NCBI GenBank assembly: GCA_046538075.1
Contig: JBKHJN010000006.1
Span: forward strand, 30,661-94,660
Length of the DNA stretch: 64,000 nucleotides
Direction: 5' to 3'
Source of the DNA: Desulfobacca_B sp046538075
GTDB taxonomy: Bacteria > Desulfobacterota > Desulfobaccia > Desulfobaccales > Desulfobaccaceae
Under the pieces are notes generated by a model. It had not been told where the DNA came from. It saw only the letters and a program-made list of their open reading frames with translations, and did no database searches. Position 1 is the first letter of the stretch. The number at the start of each line of letters is the position of its first letter. Below, in pieces: positions 55,817 through 64,000 of the stretch. Made by a program: the position numbers and the translations under genes.

Positions 55817-57946
55817 TTATTTTCGGTCTTCCTGCCAGACGATCCGCGCATCCACCGCCCAACAACCTTCCGGGCTGGTAATCAGCGGATTGATGTCTAA
55901 TTCTTGTAAATCACCCTCCGACACCGCCAGTTTCGAGAGGTCGGCGATGGCCTGGGCCAGCCTTTCCAGGTCGACCGGGGGGTCGCCGCGCACTCCCAGG
56001 AGCAATGGATAGGCTTTTAAGCTTAACAGCATCGCCTGGGCCTGCGGGACCGTCACCGGGGCCAGGTTCTGGGCCACGTCCTGGAGGATTTCGGTATAGA
56101 TGCCGCCCAGGCCGCAGACCGCCACCGGCCCGAAAGTGGCGTCTTGCTTGATGCCCAACAACAGCTCCTTGCCGCTCACCTGCTTCTGGACCAGGATGCC
56201 ATCCAGGGTCGCCCCGGGGGTATGACATTCCACCGCGGCTTGTAGGCGCAGAAAACCCTGGCGCACCTGCTCCGGGCCGGACAGATGCAACAACACCCCG
56301 CCCAGATCTGATTTATGGAGCCACTGGGGCGACACCACTTTGAGCACCACTGGATAGCCGTAAGCCTCAGCCGCCTCAACCGCCTCCTGGTCGCTCTGGG
56401 TCAAGCGGCTGGGCAGCACCGGAATATCATAAGCCGCCAGGAATTCCAGGGCAGCCTGGCCCAGCAGCACCGGCTGTGGGCTGGGGCGGGGCGGGCGGGG
56501 ACGGGAAGGGGCCGGTTTGGCGCTTGACCAAGTTCCGGCCGTGTTAATGGCCTGATGATAATGATAAAGTTTGCCTAAGGCGGCGACCGCCCGCTCCACA
56601 CTAAAATAGCAGGCCACACCCGGGACTGGGGCTAGATCCTGGCAGGTTTGCTCCTGATGATCGCCATAGAGGGACAATACCAGGGGTTTGCCGACCCGCA
56701 TCGGTCCCAGGCGGTTGATCATTTTGGGGGTAGTCAACAGATCCTGGTGCAAGGGCGAGGAGAGGGCAGGCAGCAGGCCCACTACCCCGTCAATTTCCGG
56801 ATCGGCCAGAAACCCGCCGAGCGCGGCTTCGGCACAGCCGATAAAATCGCCGCTGACCATGCCAATGGGCCACAAATCAACCGGGTTGTGCAGACGGTGC
56901 CAGTAGGGTCCTTTGTCCTCCAGCATCTTGCGGGTGGTCTTGGCCATCCGCCCCAGGGTCAGTCCTTCCTGGCTCAGGGCATCCACTGCCATGATTCCCA
57001 AGGCGCCGCTGGCCGTGGCCACCCCCAGGCGGGGGCCTTTTAATGGTGCCAGTTTACGGAAGGCTTGGACTGTATCTAATAGCTCGGTGGCGCTGTGCAC
57101 TCTTACCAGGCCGGCCCGGGCAAAAGCCGCGGTAAACACTGCGTCCTCCCCCACCAGGGAGCCGGTATGGGACAGCGCCGCCCGGGCTCCCGCCTCACTG
57201 CGCCCGGTTTTGAACACGATAATCGGTTTGCGCCGGGTGATACGGCTGGCCACCTCCAAGAATTTTCGCCCATCGGTTAAGCCCTCCATATGCAAGACGA
57301 TCAGCTCGGTTTCGGAGTCCTGTTCCAGAAATTCCAGGACATCGACAAACCCCAGGTCAGCAGCGTTGCCCAGGTCAATGGCCTTGCCGAGCGGCCCGAT
57401 AAAGGACTCCGACCCTACCTGCGGTGCTCCGCTCTGGGCTACCAAAGACACCGGCGGCGGATTTGGATCTCGTACCTGATCGATGAAGGCAGTGGTAAAG
57501 GCGCCAAAGGCGTTCATGGTGCCCATGGTATTGGGGCCCAGGAGATGGGCTCCATAGCGTCGGGCTTCGCTCACCAGTTGGGTCTGCAATTGCTGGCCCT
57601 GAGCATCGGCATCAGCAAAACCCTGGGAGATAATGATAATCCAGCGGATGCCATGGGCCAGACAATCTTGCAGGACCGGCAAGACCCGGTCCCGGCCTAG
57701 GGCAATGACCGCCAATTCCGGCACTTCGGGCACCTCCAGGATGCGCGGATAGGCCTTAAAACCTAGAATCTCAGTAGCCTTGGGATGCACCAAAAAGATC
57801 TTTCCCTGATAGCCGTAGCGCACTAGCATCTCCAGACCATTATAGGCTCCGACGCCGGTCTGGCGCGGCACCCCAATCAACGCCACTGAGGCAGGTGAGA
57901 ATAAGGCATGCACTCTTCCGCTCCTTTTATTTGGGCATATTTGCAC
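55817..57946 (-). CDS. Acyl-CoA synthetase (ADP-forming), fused alpha-beta
   Basis: 709 residues. A CoA-binding domain (SPASVALIGVPRQTG), a succinyl-CoA ligase-like domain with the phospho-His region ALSHTGSLVGEDAVF, and a C-terminal ATP-grasp domain (AYDIPVLPSRLTQ, YPVVLKVVSPQWLHKSDLGGV, ELLLGIKQDATFGPV) are in the usual alpha-beta fusion order. It interconverts acyl-CoA, ADP and phosphate with acid, CoA and ATP, conserving energy from acetyl-CoA or 2-oxoacid oxidation. It could act with the 2-oxoacid:ferredoxin oxidoreductase in this window. The substrate (acetate or a longer acid) cannot be fixed from sequence. Confidence 0.9.
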   Translation of the reverse strand: MQICPNKRSGRVHALFSPASVALIGVPRQTGVGAYNGLEMLVRYGYQGKIFLVHPKATEILGFKAYPRILEVPEVPELAVIALGRDRVLPVLQDCLAHGIRWIIIISQGFADADAQGQQLQTQLVSEARRYGAHLLGPNTMGTMNAFGAFTTAFIDQVRDPNPPPVSLVAQSGAPQVGSESFIGPLGKAIDLGNAADLGFVDVLEFLEQDSETELIVLHMEGLTDGRKFLEVASRITRRKPIIVFKTGRSEAGARAALSHTGSLVGEDAVFTAAFARAGLVRVHSATELLDTVQAFRKLAPLKGPRLGVATASGALGIMAVDALSQEGLTLGRMAKTTRKMLEDKGPYWHRLHNPVDLWPIGMVSGDFIGCAEAALGGFLADPEIDGVVGLLPALSSPLHQDLLTTPKMINRLGPMRVGKPLVLSLYGDHQEQTCQDLAPVPGVACYFSVERAVAALGKLYHYHQAINTAGTWSSAKPAPSRPRPPRPSPQPVLLGQAALEFLAAYDIPVLPSRLTQSDQEAVEAAEAYGYPVVLKVVSPQWLHKSDLGGVLLHLSGPEQVRQGFLRLQAAVECHTPGATLDGILVQKQVSGKELLLGIKQDATFGPVAVCGLGGIYTEILQDVAQNLAPVTVPQAQAMLLSLKAYPLLLGVRGDPPVDLERLAQAIADLSKLAVSEGDLQELDINPLITSPEGCWAVDARIVWQEDRK

Positions 57947-58092
57947 TTAAAGGATATAATAATTTTGCCCTCTAATCCATAATTAACTAAATATCAGTGG
58001 GATTACCTAGGCAATGGAGAATTAGGGCAGACGGATAGCGATGTTTCCATTGATGCCATAAAATATTCTCCGGCTTTGCGTGGAAGGCACCA
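57947..58092. other. Divergent intergenic region between acyl-CoA synthetase and HlyD-like gene
   Basis: About 145 bases of AT-rich DNA that should hold promoters for both genes. An ATATAATAATTTT stretch (57953-57965) may carry a -10 box. No palindrome stands out. Confidence 0.35.
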
Positions 58093-59286
58093 ATGACCAA
58101 GATTAATCGTGCGCTGATACTGCTGGGGCTGGCTCTGACATTTACCGCTCTTTTGGGTGGGGGCTGGTGGCTGTGGTTCCGCGATCGGCAGCCGCAGATG
58201 CGCTATCAGACGGAACCGGTGCGCCGGACCAACCTGGAAGTCAAGGTGGTGGCCAACGGCACTCTGAATCCGGTAACCACTGTGTTAGTCGGCACGCAGG
58301 TAACCGGGATGATTAAAGAAATTTATGCCGACTATAATTCCCGGGTCAAGAAAGGTCAGGTCATTGCCCAGATTGACCAGGCCCTGTTTAAAGCCCGGGT
58401 GGCCCAGGCCCAGGGCAACTATCGGCTGGCCCAGGCCAATGTCCTCAAGGCTCGGGCCAACCTGGAGGATGCTCACAAGGATTATCGGCGTTACCAGGAG
58501 CTCTGGGAGCAGAATCTGGTCGCCCGCGACGAGTTGGATAAGGCTTATACCCATTACGAGACCAGCCGCGCCGAGCTGCACGCCGCCCAGGCCCAGGTGG
58601 CCCAGGCCGCCGCTAATCTGGAGAGCGCCGAAACCGATCTGTATTATACCACCATTGTGTCGCCGGTGGATGGGGTGGTGGTGTCGCGCGATGTCGATGT
58701 CGGGCAGACCGTGGTGGCCAGCTTCCAAACCCCCACCCTGTTTAACATTGCCCAGGATCTAACCCAGATGCAGGTCGATACTGCGGTGGACGAAGCCGAC
58801 ATCGGCAAAGTCCAGGAAGGCCAGACCGCTAAATTTACGGTGGATGCCTATCCGGGGCAGATTTTTACCGGCCGGGTGACCCAGGTCCGCCTGTCCCCCG
58901 AGATCCTGCAGAATGTAGTAACCTATAACGTCATCATTGAAACCAAGAACCCGGATCTGCTGCTTAAACCCGGCATGACTGCCAATGTCGAGATTCAGGT
59001 GGCAAAACGGCAGCAGGTGCTGGCAGTAGCCAATACCGCACTGCGCTTCCGGCCGCGCCAAACCGATAAATTTCCGGAACCGGAAGTTACCCGGGTCTGG
59101 CGTTTAGGGCCTGACCGCCAACCGGTAGCGGTTCCCGTGGTCCCCGGCCTCACTGACGGCCAGTGGACCGAAGTGATAAAAGGAGATCTCCAAGAAGGCG
59201 ATCAGCTTATTGTCGCCCAGTTATCTGAAGCAGAGGCTGGAAACCAGGAACGTCGCCCCCAGATGCGCCCCCGCGGACCGTTTTAA
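58093..59286 (+). CDS. HlyD/MacA-type periplasmic adaptor
   Basis: 397 residues. One N-terminal membrane helix (ALILLGLALTFTALLGGGWWLWF) anchors a periplasmic protein with a split lipoyl domain (VVANGTLNPVTTVLVGTQVTGMIKEI and SPVDGVVVSRDVDVGQTV), a coiled coil between (AQAQGNYRLAQANVLKARANLEDAHKDYRRYQEL) and a beta-barrel/MP domain. It is the membrane fusion part of an ABC or tripartite exporter such as MacAB. It is followed 8 bases later by a MacB/LolD-type ATPase, but no MacB permease domain is present in the operon. Confidence 0.88.
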   Translation: MTKINRALILLGLALTFTALLGGGWWLWFRDRQPQMRYQTEPVRRTNLEVKVVANGTLNPVTTVLVGTQVTGMIKEIYADYNSRVKKGQVIAQIDQALFKARVAQAQGNYRLAQANVLKARANLEDAHKDYRRYQELWEQNLVARDELDKAYTHYETSRAELHAAQAQVAQAAANLESAETDLYYTTIVSPVDGVVVSRDVDVGQTVVASFQTPTLFNIAQDLTQMQVDTAVDEADIGKVQEGQTAKFTVDAYPGQIFTGRVTQVRLSPEILQNVVTYNVIIETKNPDLLLKPGMTANVEIQVAKRQQVLAVANTALRFRPRQTDKFPEPEVTRVWRLGPDRQPVAVPVVPGLTDGQWTEVIKGDLQEGDQLIVAQLSEAEAGNQERRPQMRPRGPF

Positions 59287-59294
59287 GACCTACC

Positions 59295-60008
59295 ATGGCC
59301 TTGATCCAAATAAGTGATCTCTCTAAAATCTATACGCGGGGGACGCACCCGGTGGTAGCATTGCAAAAAATCAACCTAAAGGTGGAGCAGGGGGAATTTG
59401 TGGCCATTATGGGGCCGTCGGGATCAGGCAAGTCCAGTTTGATGCATATCTTGGGGTGCCTGGATATCCCCAGCCAGGGGCGATTTTATCTGGAGGGAAT
59501 CGATGTATCCTCTCTGGATCGGGATGCTTTGGCTCAGATCCGCAACGAGAAGATCGGTTTTGTCTTCCAGCAATTTTACCTGTTACCCCGTCTCAGTGCC
59601 CTGGAAAATGTGGAAATGCCCCTGCTTTATACCCGCCTGGGCTCGGGGGCGCGGCAGGCCCAAGCCCGGCAGGTCCTGACCCAGGTGGGGTTGGCTGGCC
59701 GCGAGGACCACTTACCCTCGGAGCTCTCCGGCGGGGAGCAGCAGCGGGTAGCCATCGCCCGAGCCTTGATTAACAATCCAGTATTGCTCCTGGCCGATGA
59801 GCCCACCGGCAATCTGGACACCGCCACCGGTCTGGAAATCATGTCTCTGTTTCAGCAATTAAACCAAAAGCAGGGGCTGACCATCATTTTGGTCACCCAT
59901 GATCCTGATATTGCCGCCTACACCAGCCGGATGCTGATGCTGCGGGATGGCGCCATTATCAGCGACCGTCCCAACCTGGCAGCGCAAGTCCAGCCGGCCC
60001 GGAGTTGA
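59295..60008 (+). CDS. ABC transporter ATPase, MacB/LolD-type
   Basis: 237 residues. Walker A GPSGSGKSSLMHILGCLD, signature LSGGEQQRVAIARALINNP, Walker B LLLADEPTGNLDTATG and H-loop LVTHDPDIA. The YLEGIDVSSLDRDALAQIRNEKIGFVFQQFYLL segment is typical of LolD/FtsE/MacB ATPases. Its normal partner is a FtsX-like permease, which is missing here; the next gene is an MFS transporter whose start overlaps or abuts this stop. Confidence 0.9.
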   Translation: MALIQISDLSKIYTRGTHPVVALQKINLKVEQGEFVAIMGPSGSGKSSLMHILGCLDIPSQGRFYLEGIDVSSLDRDALAQIRNEKIGFVFQQFYLLPRLSALENVEMPLLYTRLGSGARQAQARQVLTQVGLAGREDHLPSELSGGEQQRVAIARALINNPVLLLADEPTGNLDTATGLEIMSLFQQLNQKQGLTIILVTHDPDIAAYTSRMLMLRDGAIISDRPNLAAQVQPARS

Positions 60009-60009
60009 G

Positions 60010-61299
60010 ATGCCGCTATATCTGGCCGACACTTTTGTTTCCTTCCGGCACCGCAATTTTCGCCTGTTTTTTTTCGGCCAGACCATCTCTCTGGTCGGCA
60101 CCTGGATGCAATCGGTAGCCCAGAGCTGGCTAGTATTATTGCTGACCAACTCGGCCTTCCTGCTGGGCCTAGTAGGAGCCTTATCCACCCTGCCCATTCT
60201 ATTATTTTCCTTCTGGGGCGGGGTAGTGGCGGATCATGTCAACCGCCGGGTGATGGTGATCATTACCAACACCGCCGCCCTGGTGCTGGCCCTGCTGCTC
60301 GGCCTGCTGGTCTACTTGGAGTGGGTGGCAATCTGGCATATTTTATTAATCGTCCTGGGACTGGGCACCGTCATGGCCTTTGATATCCCGGCCCGCCAGT
60401 CGTTTATTGTGGAATTGGTGGGCAAGAAAGATTTGCCCAACGCCATTGCCCTAAATTCCAGCCTGTTTAATGGAACCCGGGTGCTGGGACCGGCGGTAGC
60501 CGGGCTGATGATTGCCTCAGTCGGGATGGCCAACTGTTTTTTTATTAATGCCCTGACTTATCTGGCCCCGGTCCTGGGGCTGATGCTGATGCGTTTTCCC
60601 CCTAGTCCGGGGGCCCGGCCCCGGCCCCGCACCTGGACCGGGATGCTGGAGTTGGTCGGGCACCTTCGCAGCCGCCCGGAGCTGAGCTGGATGCTGGTGG
60701 TCATGGGGATAATTTCGGTTCTGGTCATGCCCTTCCTGGTCCTGATGCCGATGATCGCCCGGGATGTCCTGGGCACCGGGGCCCGAGGGTATGGCTTCCT
60801 GATGGCGGCCACCGGCCTGGGGGCCTTCCTGGGGGCCTTGATCTTGGCCAACCGGCTGCGCCGCCACTCGCCCATGCCTTTTTTCTGGGGTGGGGCGGTG
60901 CTGTTGGTCCTGTCTTTAATCGCTTTTTCCTTCTGCCGGAATTATCTGGTGGCCTTTGGCTGGCTGTTTCTGGCCGGATTGGGGATGGTCATTAACATTT
61001 CCACCACCAACAGCCTGCTGCAGCTCAATGTCCCGGACGAACTGCGGGGGCGGATTATGTCGCTGTTCAGCCTGATCCTGATCGGACTTAATCCCGTGGG
61101 GAGTTTGTTGTTCGGCACTCTGGCGGACTACTGGGGTCCCTGCCTGACCGTCGGCCTGGGCAGCAGCGCCGCCGGTTTGGCTTGTTTGGTAATATTTTGC
61201 TATCGTCCGGAACTGCGGGGACTGAGTTTCGGAGCGGAAGCAGTTGGCCTTCCATCTCTAAAGCCTGGGTCCGGTTTTTCAGAGCGTTTAAAAAATTAA
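60010..61299 (+). CDS. MFS transporter (MFS_3/EntS-like)
   Basis: 429 residues with 12 predicted helices. YLADTFVSFRHRNFRLFFFGQTISLVGTWMQSVAQSWL and the loop between helices 2 and 3 with GVVADHVNRRVMVIITN mark the MFS_3 (EntS/enterobactin exporter-like) group. The ATG at 60010 lies one base after the ATPase stop; the frame is open upstream in the ATPase gene. The last residues (FSERLKN) and the stop are encoded by a degenerate copy of the dispersed repeat. It may export the same substrate as the adaptor and ATPase or be independent. Confidence 0.85.
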   Translation: MPLYLADTFVSFRHRNFRLFFFGQTISLVGTWMQSVAQSWLVLLLTNSAFLLGLVGALSTLPILLFSFWGGVVADHVNRRVMVIITNTAALVLALLLGLLVYLEWVAIWHILLIVLGLGTVMAFDIPARQSFIVELVGKKDLPNAIALNSSLFNGTRVLGPAVAGLMIASVGMANCFFINALTYLAPVLGLMLMRFPPSPGARPRPRTWTGMLELVGHLRSRPELSWMLVVMGIISVLVMPFLVLMPMIARDVLGTGARGYGFLMAATGLGAFLGALILANRLRRHSPMPFFWGGAVLLVLSLIAFSFCRNYLVAFGWLFLAGLGMVINISTTNSLLQLNVPDELRGRIMSLFSLILIGLNPVGSLLFGTLADYWGPCLTVGLGSSAAGLACLVIFCYRPELRGLSFGAEAVGLPSLKPGSGFSERLKN

Positions 61300-61375
61300 T
61301 TTGAGGGGAAGATCGGGGGACCGCCCGCCTCCGCCCCCCCTCTATCTCCCCTCCCAACCCCCCTTAAAGATACTT
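61275..61375 (+). repeat. Dispersed repeat, copy F (degenerate)
   Basis: TTTTTCAGAGCGTTTAAAAA then ATTAATTTGAGGGGAAGATCGG, a CCGCCCGCC stretch, and CTCCCCTCCCAACCCCCCTTAAA, which matches the interior of copy C. The right end is missing. It overlaps the last codons and stop of the MFS gene. Confidence 0.65.
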
Positions 61376-61389
61376 GAGTTCTCACAGAA

Positions 61390-62196
61390 TCATTGCTCAA
61401 GAGAATGAAGCATCTTCTTGGGAACCAGAGTTACACGGGGCACGTCCCTCAAGGGATTGTCATCCACCAGGAGCACGCAGTCGTAGGCCTGCTCCAGTTG
61501 GGCATAGTTAAGCACTTCCCGGGGCGGCCCCAGGCTGACTATCCGGCCCTCCTTCATCAGCAGCAGCTGATCGCCATACATGGCGGCCAGGTTGACGTCG
61601 TGGGAGATCATGATCACTGTCAGGCCCCGCTCTTGCTGGAGCCGCTCCAAAAGATCCATGATATTCACCTGATGGGCCAGATCGAGCGAGGCGGTGGGTT
61701 CATCCAGCATAATCAGGCGGGGCTGCTGGCATAGGGCCCGGGCCAGGACCACCCGCTGCAACTCCCCGCCGCTCAGCTGATCCAGTCGACGCCCGGCCAG
61801 ATGGGCCACTTTGGTCACTTCCATGGCTTCCTGAGCAATATCCAGATCTCTTTTCTGCTCCAAACCGGCCAGGCTCAGATGGGGGGAGCGGCCCATCAGC
61901 ACCACCTCCTGGACGGTAAAGGGCACGTCCGTAGGGGTGTACTGGGGGACCACGGCAACTTGCTGGGCCAGGCTTTTCTTGGCATAGCTGGCCAGAGGTT
62001 TCCCTAAAATTTCCACATACCCCTGTTGCGCCTTAACCACCCCGGCCATGGTTTTCAATAGCGTGGTTTTGCCCGAGCTGTTGGGGCCGATGATAATAAA
62101 AAAGCGGCCGTCTTCAATCTGGAAGGAGAGGTCTTGCAATATGAGCCGCTTGCCGTATGCCACGTAGAGATGTTCAATTATTACCGCTGGTTTCAT
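61390..62196 (-). CDS. FecE-type iron-complex/cobalamin ABC transporter ATPase
   Basis: 268 residues. Walker A GPNSSGKTTLLKTMAG (NSS variant), signature LSGGELQRVVLARALCQQP, Walker B RLIMLDEPTASLDL and H-loop MISHDVNLAAMYG. The phrase VVPQYTPTDVPFTVQEVVLMGRSPHL is typical of FecE/BtuD ATPases. The ATG at 62196 overlaps the permease stop as ATGA. The larger open frame reaching 63021 is the permease region read in another frame. Energises uptake of an iron-siderophore complex, heme or cobalamin. Confidence 0.9.
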   Translation of the reverse strand: MKPAVIIEHLYVAYGKRLILQDLSFQIEDGRFFIIIGPNSSGKTTLLKTMAGVVKAQQGYVEILGKPLASYAKKSLAQQVAVVPQYTPTDVPFTVQEVVLMGRSPHLSLAGLEQKRDLDIAQEAMEVTKVAHLAGRRLDQLSGGELQRVVLARALCQQPRLIMLDEPTASLDLAHQVNIMDLLERLQQERGLTVIMISHDVNLAAMYGDQLLLMKEGRIVSLGPPREVLNYAQLEQAYDCVLLVDDNPLRDVPRVTLVPKKMLHSLEQ

Positions 62197-63203
62197 CCGC
62201 GGGTCCTTTGCAATAGCAGGATAAACAAGGGGGCGCCGATGATGGCGGTGATCACCCCCACCGGCATTTCTCCTTGGGAGGGCAGAACCCGGGAGAGGAG
62301 GTCGCACAACACCAGGTAACTGCCGCCCCCCAGCACGCAGGCGGGAATCAACAGCCGGTGGTCCGGCCCCAAGACTAGCCGCAGCAGATGCGGAATCACC
62401 AGCCCGACAAAGCCCACCAACCCCGACTGACAGACAATGGCGCTGACCATCAGGGAAGTAGCGATCAACAGGACATAGGAGACAGTCCTGACATTGATGC
62501 CCATGTACATGGCCACTTCCTCCCCCAGGGCCAGCAGGTTCATGGGGCGGGCCAGCGCAAATATCAGGACAAAACAGGGGGGCAACAGGTATAACAGCAC
62601 CAGCAGGCGATCCGGCGCGGCCTGGGACAAATCCCCCATCAGCCAGTAAATAATGTTGTGCAGGCGGGCGTCCTGGGTGATAGAGATAAAAAACATGATA
62701 ATCGCCGAGCAAAAGGCGTTGACCATGACCCCGGCCAAAAGCAGCGAGCCTTTCTGGGAGGCGGCCCGCCCCGCGGCCATGATCAGCACCAAAAACAGGG
62801 TGGCCATGCTGCCGGCAAAGGCCAGCAGGGCTACTCCGGGAAAGGGAGCCAGGCCCAGCCAGATGCCTAATATGGCCCCCACCGCGGAACCCCCGGAAAC
62901 ACCCAGGATATAAGGTTCGGCCAGCGGATTGCGAAGCAGGGCCTGAAATACCAGCCCTCCCAGCGACAGGGTGGCCCCCACCAGAGCGGCCAGGATCACC
63001 CGGGGCAGACGCAGACGCCAAATAATGGTGGCGGTGATCGACTCCGGATCGGCCTGGCCAAATATTATTGCCAGACTCTCAGTTAGGCGGGGTTGGGCCG
63101 ACCCCAAACCCAGCCCCAGGACCACGCTGACCAGCAGCAAGCCGGTCAGCAGCACTGACACGCCCCACAGACGCCTTAACAGAGGCGGCCGGTCCGGGTT
63201 CAA
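62193..63203 (-). CDS. FecCD-type iron-complex/cobalamin ABC transporter permease
   Basis: 336 residues with about ten hydrophobic helices. LRLPRVILAALVGATLSLGGLVFQALLRNPLAEPYILGVSGGSA is the family core and QSGLVGFVGLVIPHLLRLVLGPDHRLLIP the coupling segment. The start is a TTG at 63203 that overlaps the stop of the binding-protein gene (TTGA), with GGGGAG upstream. It forms the channel of the importer with the ATPase downstream. Confidence 0.9.
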   Translation of the reverse strand: MNPDRPPLLRRLWGVSVLLTGLLLVSVVLGLGLGSAQPRLTESLAIIFGQADPESITATIIWRLRLPRVILAALVGATLSLGGLVFQALLRNPLAEPYILGVSGGSAVGAILGIWLGLAPFPGVALLAFAGSMATLFLVLIMAAGRAASQKGSLLLAGVMVNAFCSAIIMFFISITQDARLHNIIYWLMGDLSQAAPDRLLVLLYLLPPCFVLIFALARPMNLLALGEEVAMYMGINVRTVSYVLLIATSLMVSAIVCQSGLVGFVGLVIPHLLRLVLGPDHRLLIPACVLGGGSYLVLCDLLSRVLPSQGEMPVGVITAIIGAPLFILLLQRTRG

Positions 63204-64000
63204 GGCAATTGGCTCCCCAGTTCGGGATGGATAAGGCCGAACAAGATTTCCAGGGCTTCGACCATGCGGGGCGAAGGACGATCAAAGATATCCGAATCCA
63301 CCACAAAAATCCGCTGCTGTTGGGAGGCCGGCAAATGATCCCACTGGCTCCAGTCGGCTTTGATCTGTTCAAACGCCCCGCCCCGGGTCATGGAAGTGAT
63401 GATGATGACCTCGGGTCGCAGAGCCAGGACCTGCTCCCGGGTGAAGCGGGGATAGGCCAGTGGGCCGGCCGCCAGGTTCTGTCCTCCGGCCCGGGCAATA
63501 AGTTCATCGAGAAAGGTATTGGAACCGGCCGAAACAATGGGAGCAATGCCAATCTGCAAGAAGACCCGGGGGCGATGAGGACTTTGGGCCACCAGGGATT
63601 GAACCCGATCCAGGCGGTGCTGCATGTCCGCCACCAGTTCCTGGGCCGGGGTCGAGGCCCCCAGCAGGTCGCCGATTTCCAGGATGGAGTTCATCACCCC
63701 CTGCAGATTGCGCGGATCCACGGTGTAGACCGGAATCCCCAAATCGGTCAACCGGTCTACCGCGTACTTGGGATTGCCATCCTTAATGGCGATGCACAGA
63801 TCCGGCCGCAGGGACATAATCCGCTCCAGGTCCAGATGAATGTAAGAGCCGACCTTGGGGAGTGACTTGGCCACGGCAGGATAATTGCTGAACTGGGTGA
63901 CCCCTTTAAGCCGCGGCCCCTGTCCCAAAGCAAAAATGATCTCGGTAATACTGGCGGCCAGGGCAACCACCCGCTGGGGATTATCGGGAACCGCCACCCG
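63200..64000 (-). CDS. ABC transporter substrate-binding protein (BtuF/FepB-like), partial
   Basis: About 266 residues, open to the right edge, so the N-terminus and signal peptide lie outside the window. RVVALAASITEIIFALGQGPRLKGVTQFSNYPAVAKSLPKVGSY is the start of the periplasmic-binding domain (helical backbone class III) used for cobalamin, heme or ferric siderophores. The single long helix linking two lobes is in VMNSILEIGDLLGASTPAQELVADMQHRLDRVQSLV. Stop codon at 63200 overlaps the permease start by 4 bases. Confidence 0.87.
   Translation of the reverse strand, partial: RVAVPDNPQRVVALAASITEIIFALGQGPRLKGVTQFSNYPAVAKSLPKVGSYIHLDLERIMSLRPDLCIAIKDGNPKYAVDRLTDLGIPVYTVDPRNLQGVMNSILEIGDLLGASTPAQELVADMQHRLDRVQSLVAQSPHRPRVFLQIGIAPIVSAGSNTFLDELIARAGGQNLAAGPLAYPRFTREQVLALRPEVIIITSMTRGGAFEQIKADWSQWDHLPASQQQRIFVVDSDIFDRPSPRMVEALEILFGLIHPELGSQLP

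Noticed and set aside
61390..63021. A single 543-residue frame covering both the FecE-like ATPase and DNA upstream
   Set aside because: Only the last 268 residues match a family. The upstream part is the permease gene read in the wrong frame and is Gly/Ala/Pro-rich. The ATPase starts at 62196.
1..64000. CRISPR arrays, tRNA and rRNA genes, transposases, prophage
   Set aside because: No regularly spaced repeats, no tRNA T-loop or acceptor pairs, no rRNA signature and no transposase or phage protein were seen by eye. Short ncRNAs could be missed.

Overview
The window reads as chromosomal DNA of a strictly or mostly anaerobic, Gram-negative, sulfur-metabolising bacterium, most likely a sulfate reducer of the Desulfobacterota, perhaps near Desulfobacca. 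That placement is inference. It rests on a siroheme-route heme gene (ahbC), a dense set of oxygen-defence proteins typical of sulfate reducers (desulfoferrodoxin, rubrerythrin, two rubredoxins, flavodiiron protein, ferritin), ferredoxin-dependent 2-oxoacid oxidation, an ADP-forming acyl-CoA synthetase, and LPS genes with lpxA. No rRNA, tRNA, CRISPR array, transposase or phage gene was recognised.

Layout. 0-1.5 kb: end of a ZIP metal transporter, a ferredoxin and a methyltransferase-like gene. 1.8-5.9 kb: a phosphate ABC transporter operon pstS-C-A with two tandem pstB genes. 6-9.2 kb: a YcaO-TPR protein and a membrane glycosyltransferase, convergent on a terminator. 9.5-14.2 kb: a regulated Fe-S/metallocluster cluster of two Gly-rich proteins, a NifX-like protein, a broken DsrE-like gene, an Mrp/NBP35-NifX fusion and two MinD-type ATPases with ferredoxin inserts. 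14.4-23 kb: an oxygen/sulfur defence island with Tpx, a small lipoprotein, C-X4-C rubredoxin, rubrerythrin, desulfoferrodoxin, ferritin, sulfur oxygenase reductase, a 2-oxoacid:ferredoxin oxidoreductase pair, rubredoxin and a flavodiiron oxygen reductase. 23.1-32.1 kb (minus strand): icd, a dehydrogenase, and LPS/sugar genes including lpxA and several glycosyltransferases. 32.3-39.8 kb: tlyA, ahbC, an FKBP isomerase, a ClpX-like ATPase, hflX and fabD. 40.1-49.8 kb: an apparently complete GlgE-type glucan pathway (glgE, treS-maltokinase, glgB, glgM-like synthase) interrupted by a vapBC module. 49.8-58 kb: murI, an ABC-2 exporter, ruvB, a radical SAM protein, two unknowns and an ADP-forming acyl-CoA synthetase. 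58-64 kb: an HlyD-ATPase-MFS export operon and an iron-complex/cobalamin ABC importer cut by the right edge.

Most notable observations. (1) The two PstB subunits have complementary lesions in their ABC motifs, as expected of an asymmetric heterodimer with one good and one degenerate ATP site. (2) A full-length sulfur oxygenase reductase, an O2-consuming enzyme, keeps every known active-site residue at the family numbering and sits inside an anaerobe's oxygen-defence island. (3) A dispersed intergenic repeat of about 120-150 bp, with TTATTACTC/GAGTAATAA ends, occurs in several full and partial copies, and one of its ends supplies the last codons and stop of two unrelated genes. (4) Strong promoters with embedded palindromic operators precede the Mrp/NifX cluster and the vapBC module. 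Everything was read by eye; no similarity search was run, so family names rest on recognised motifs and remembered family sequences.
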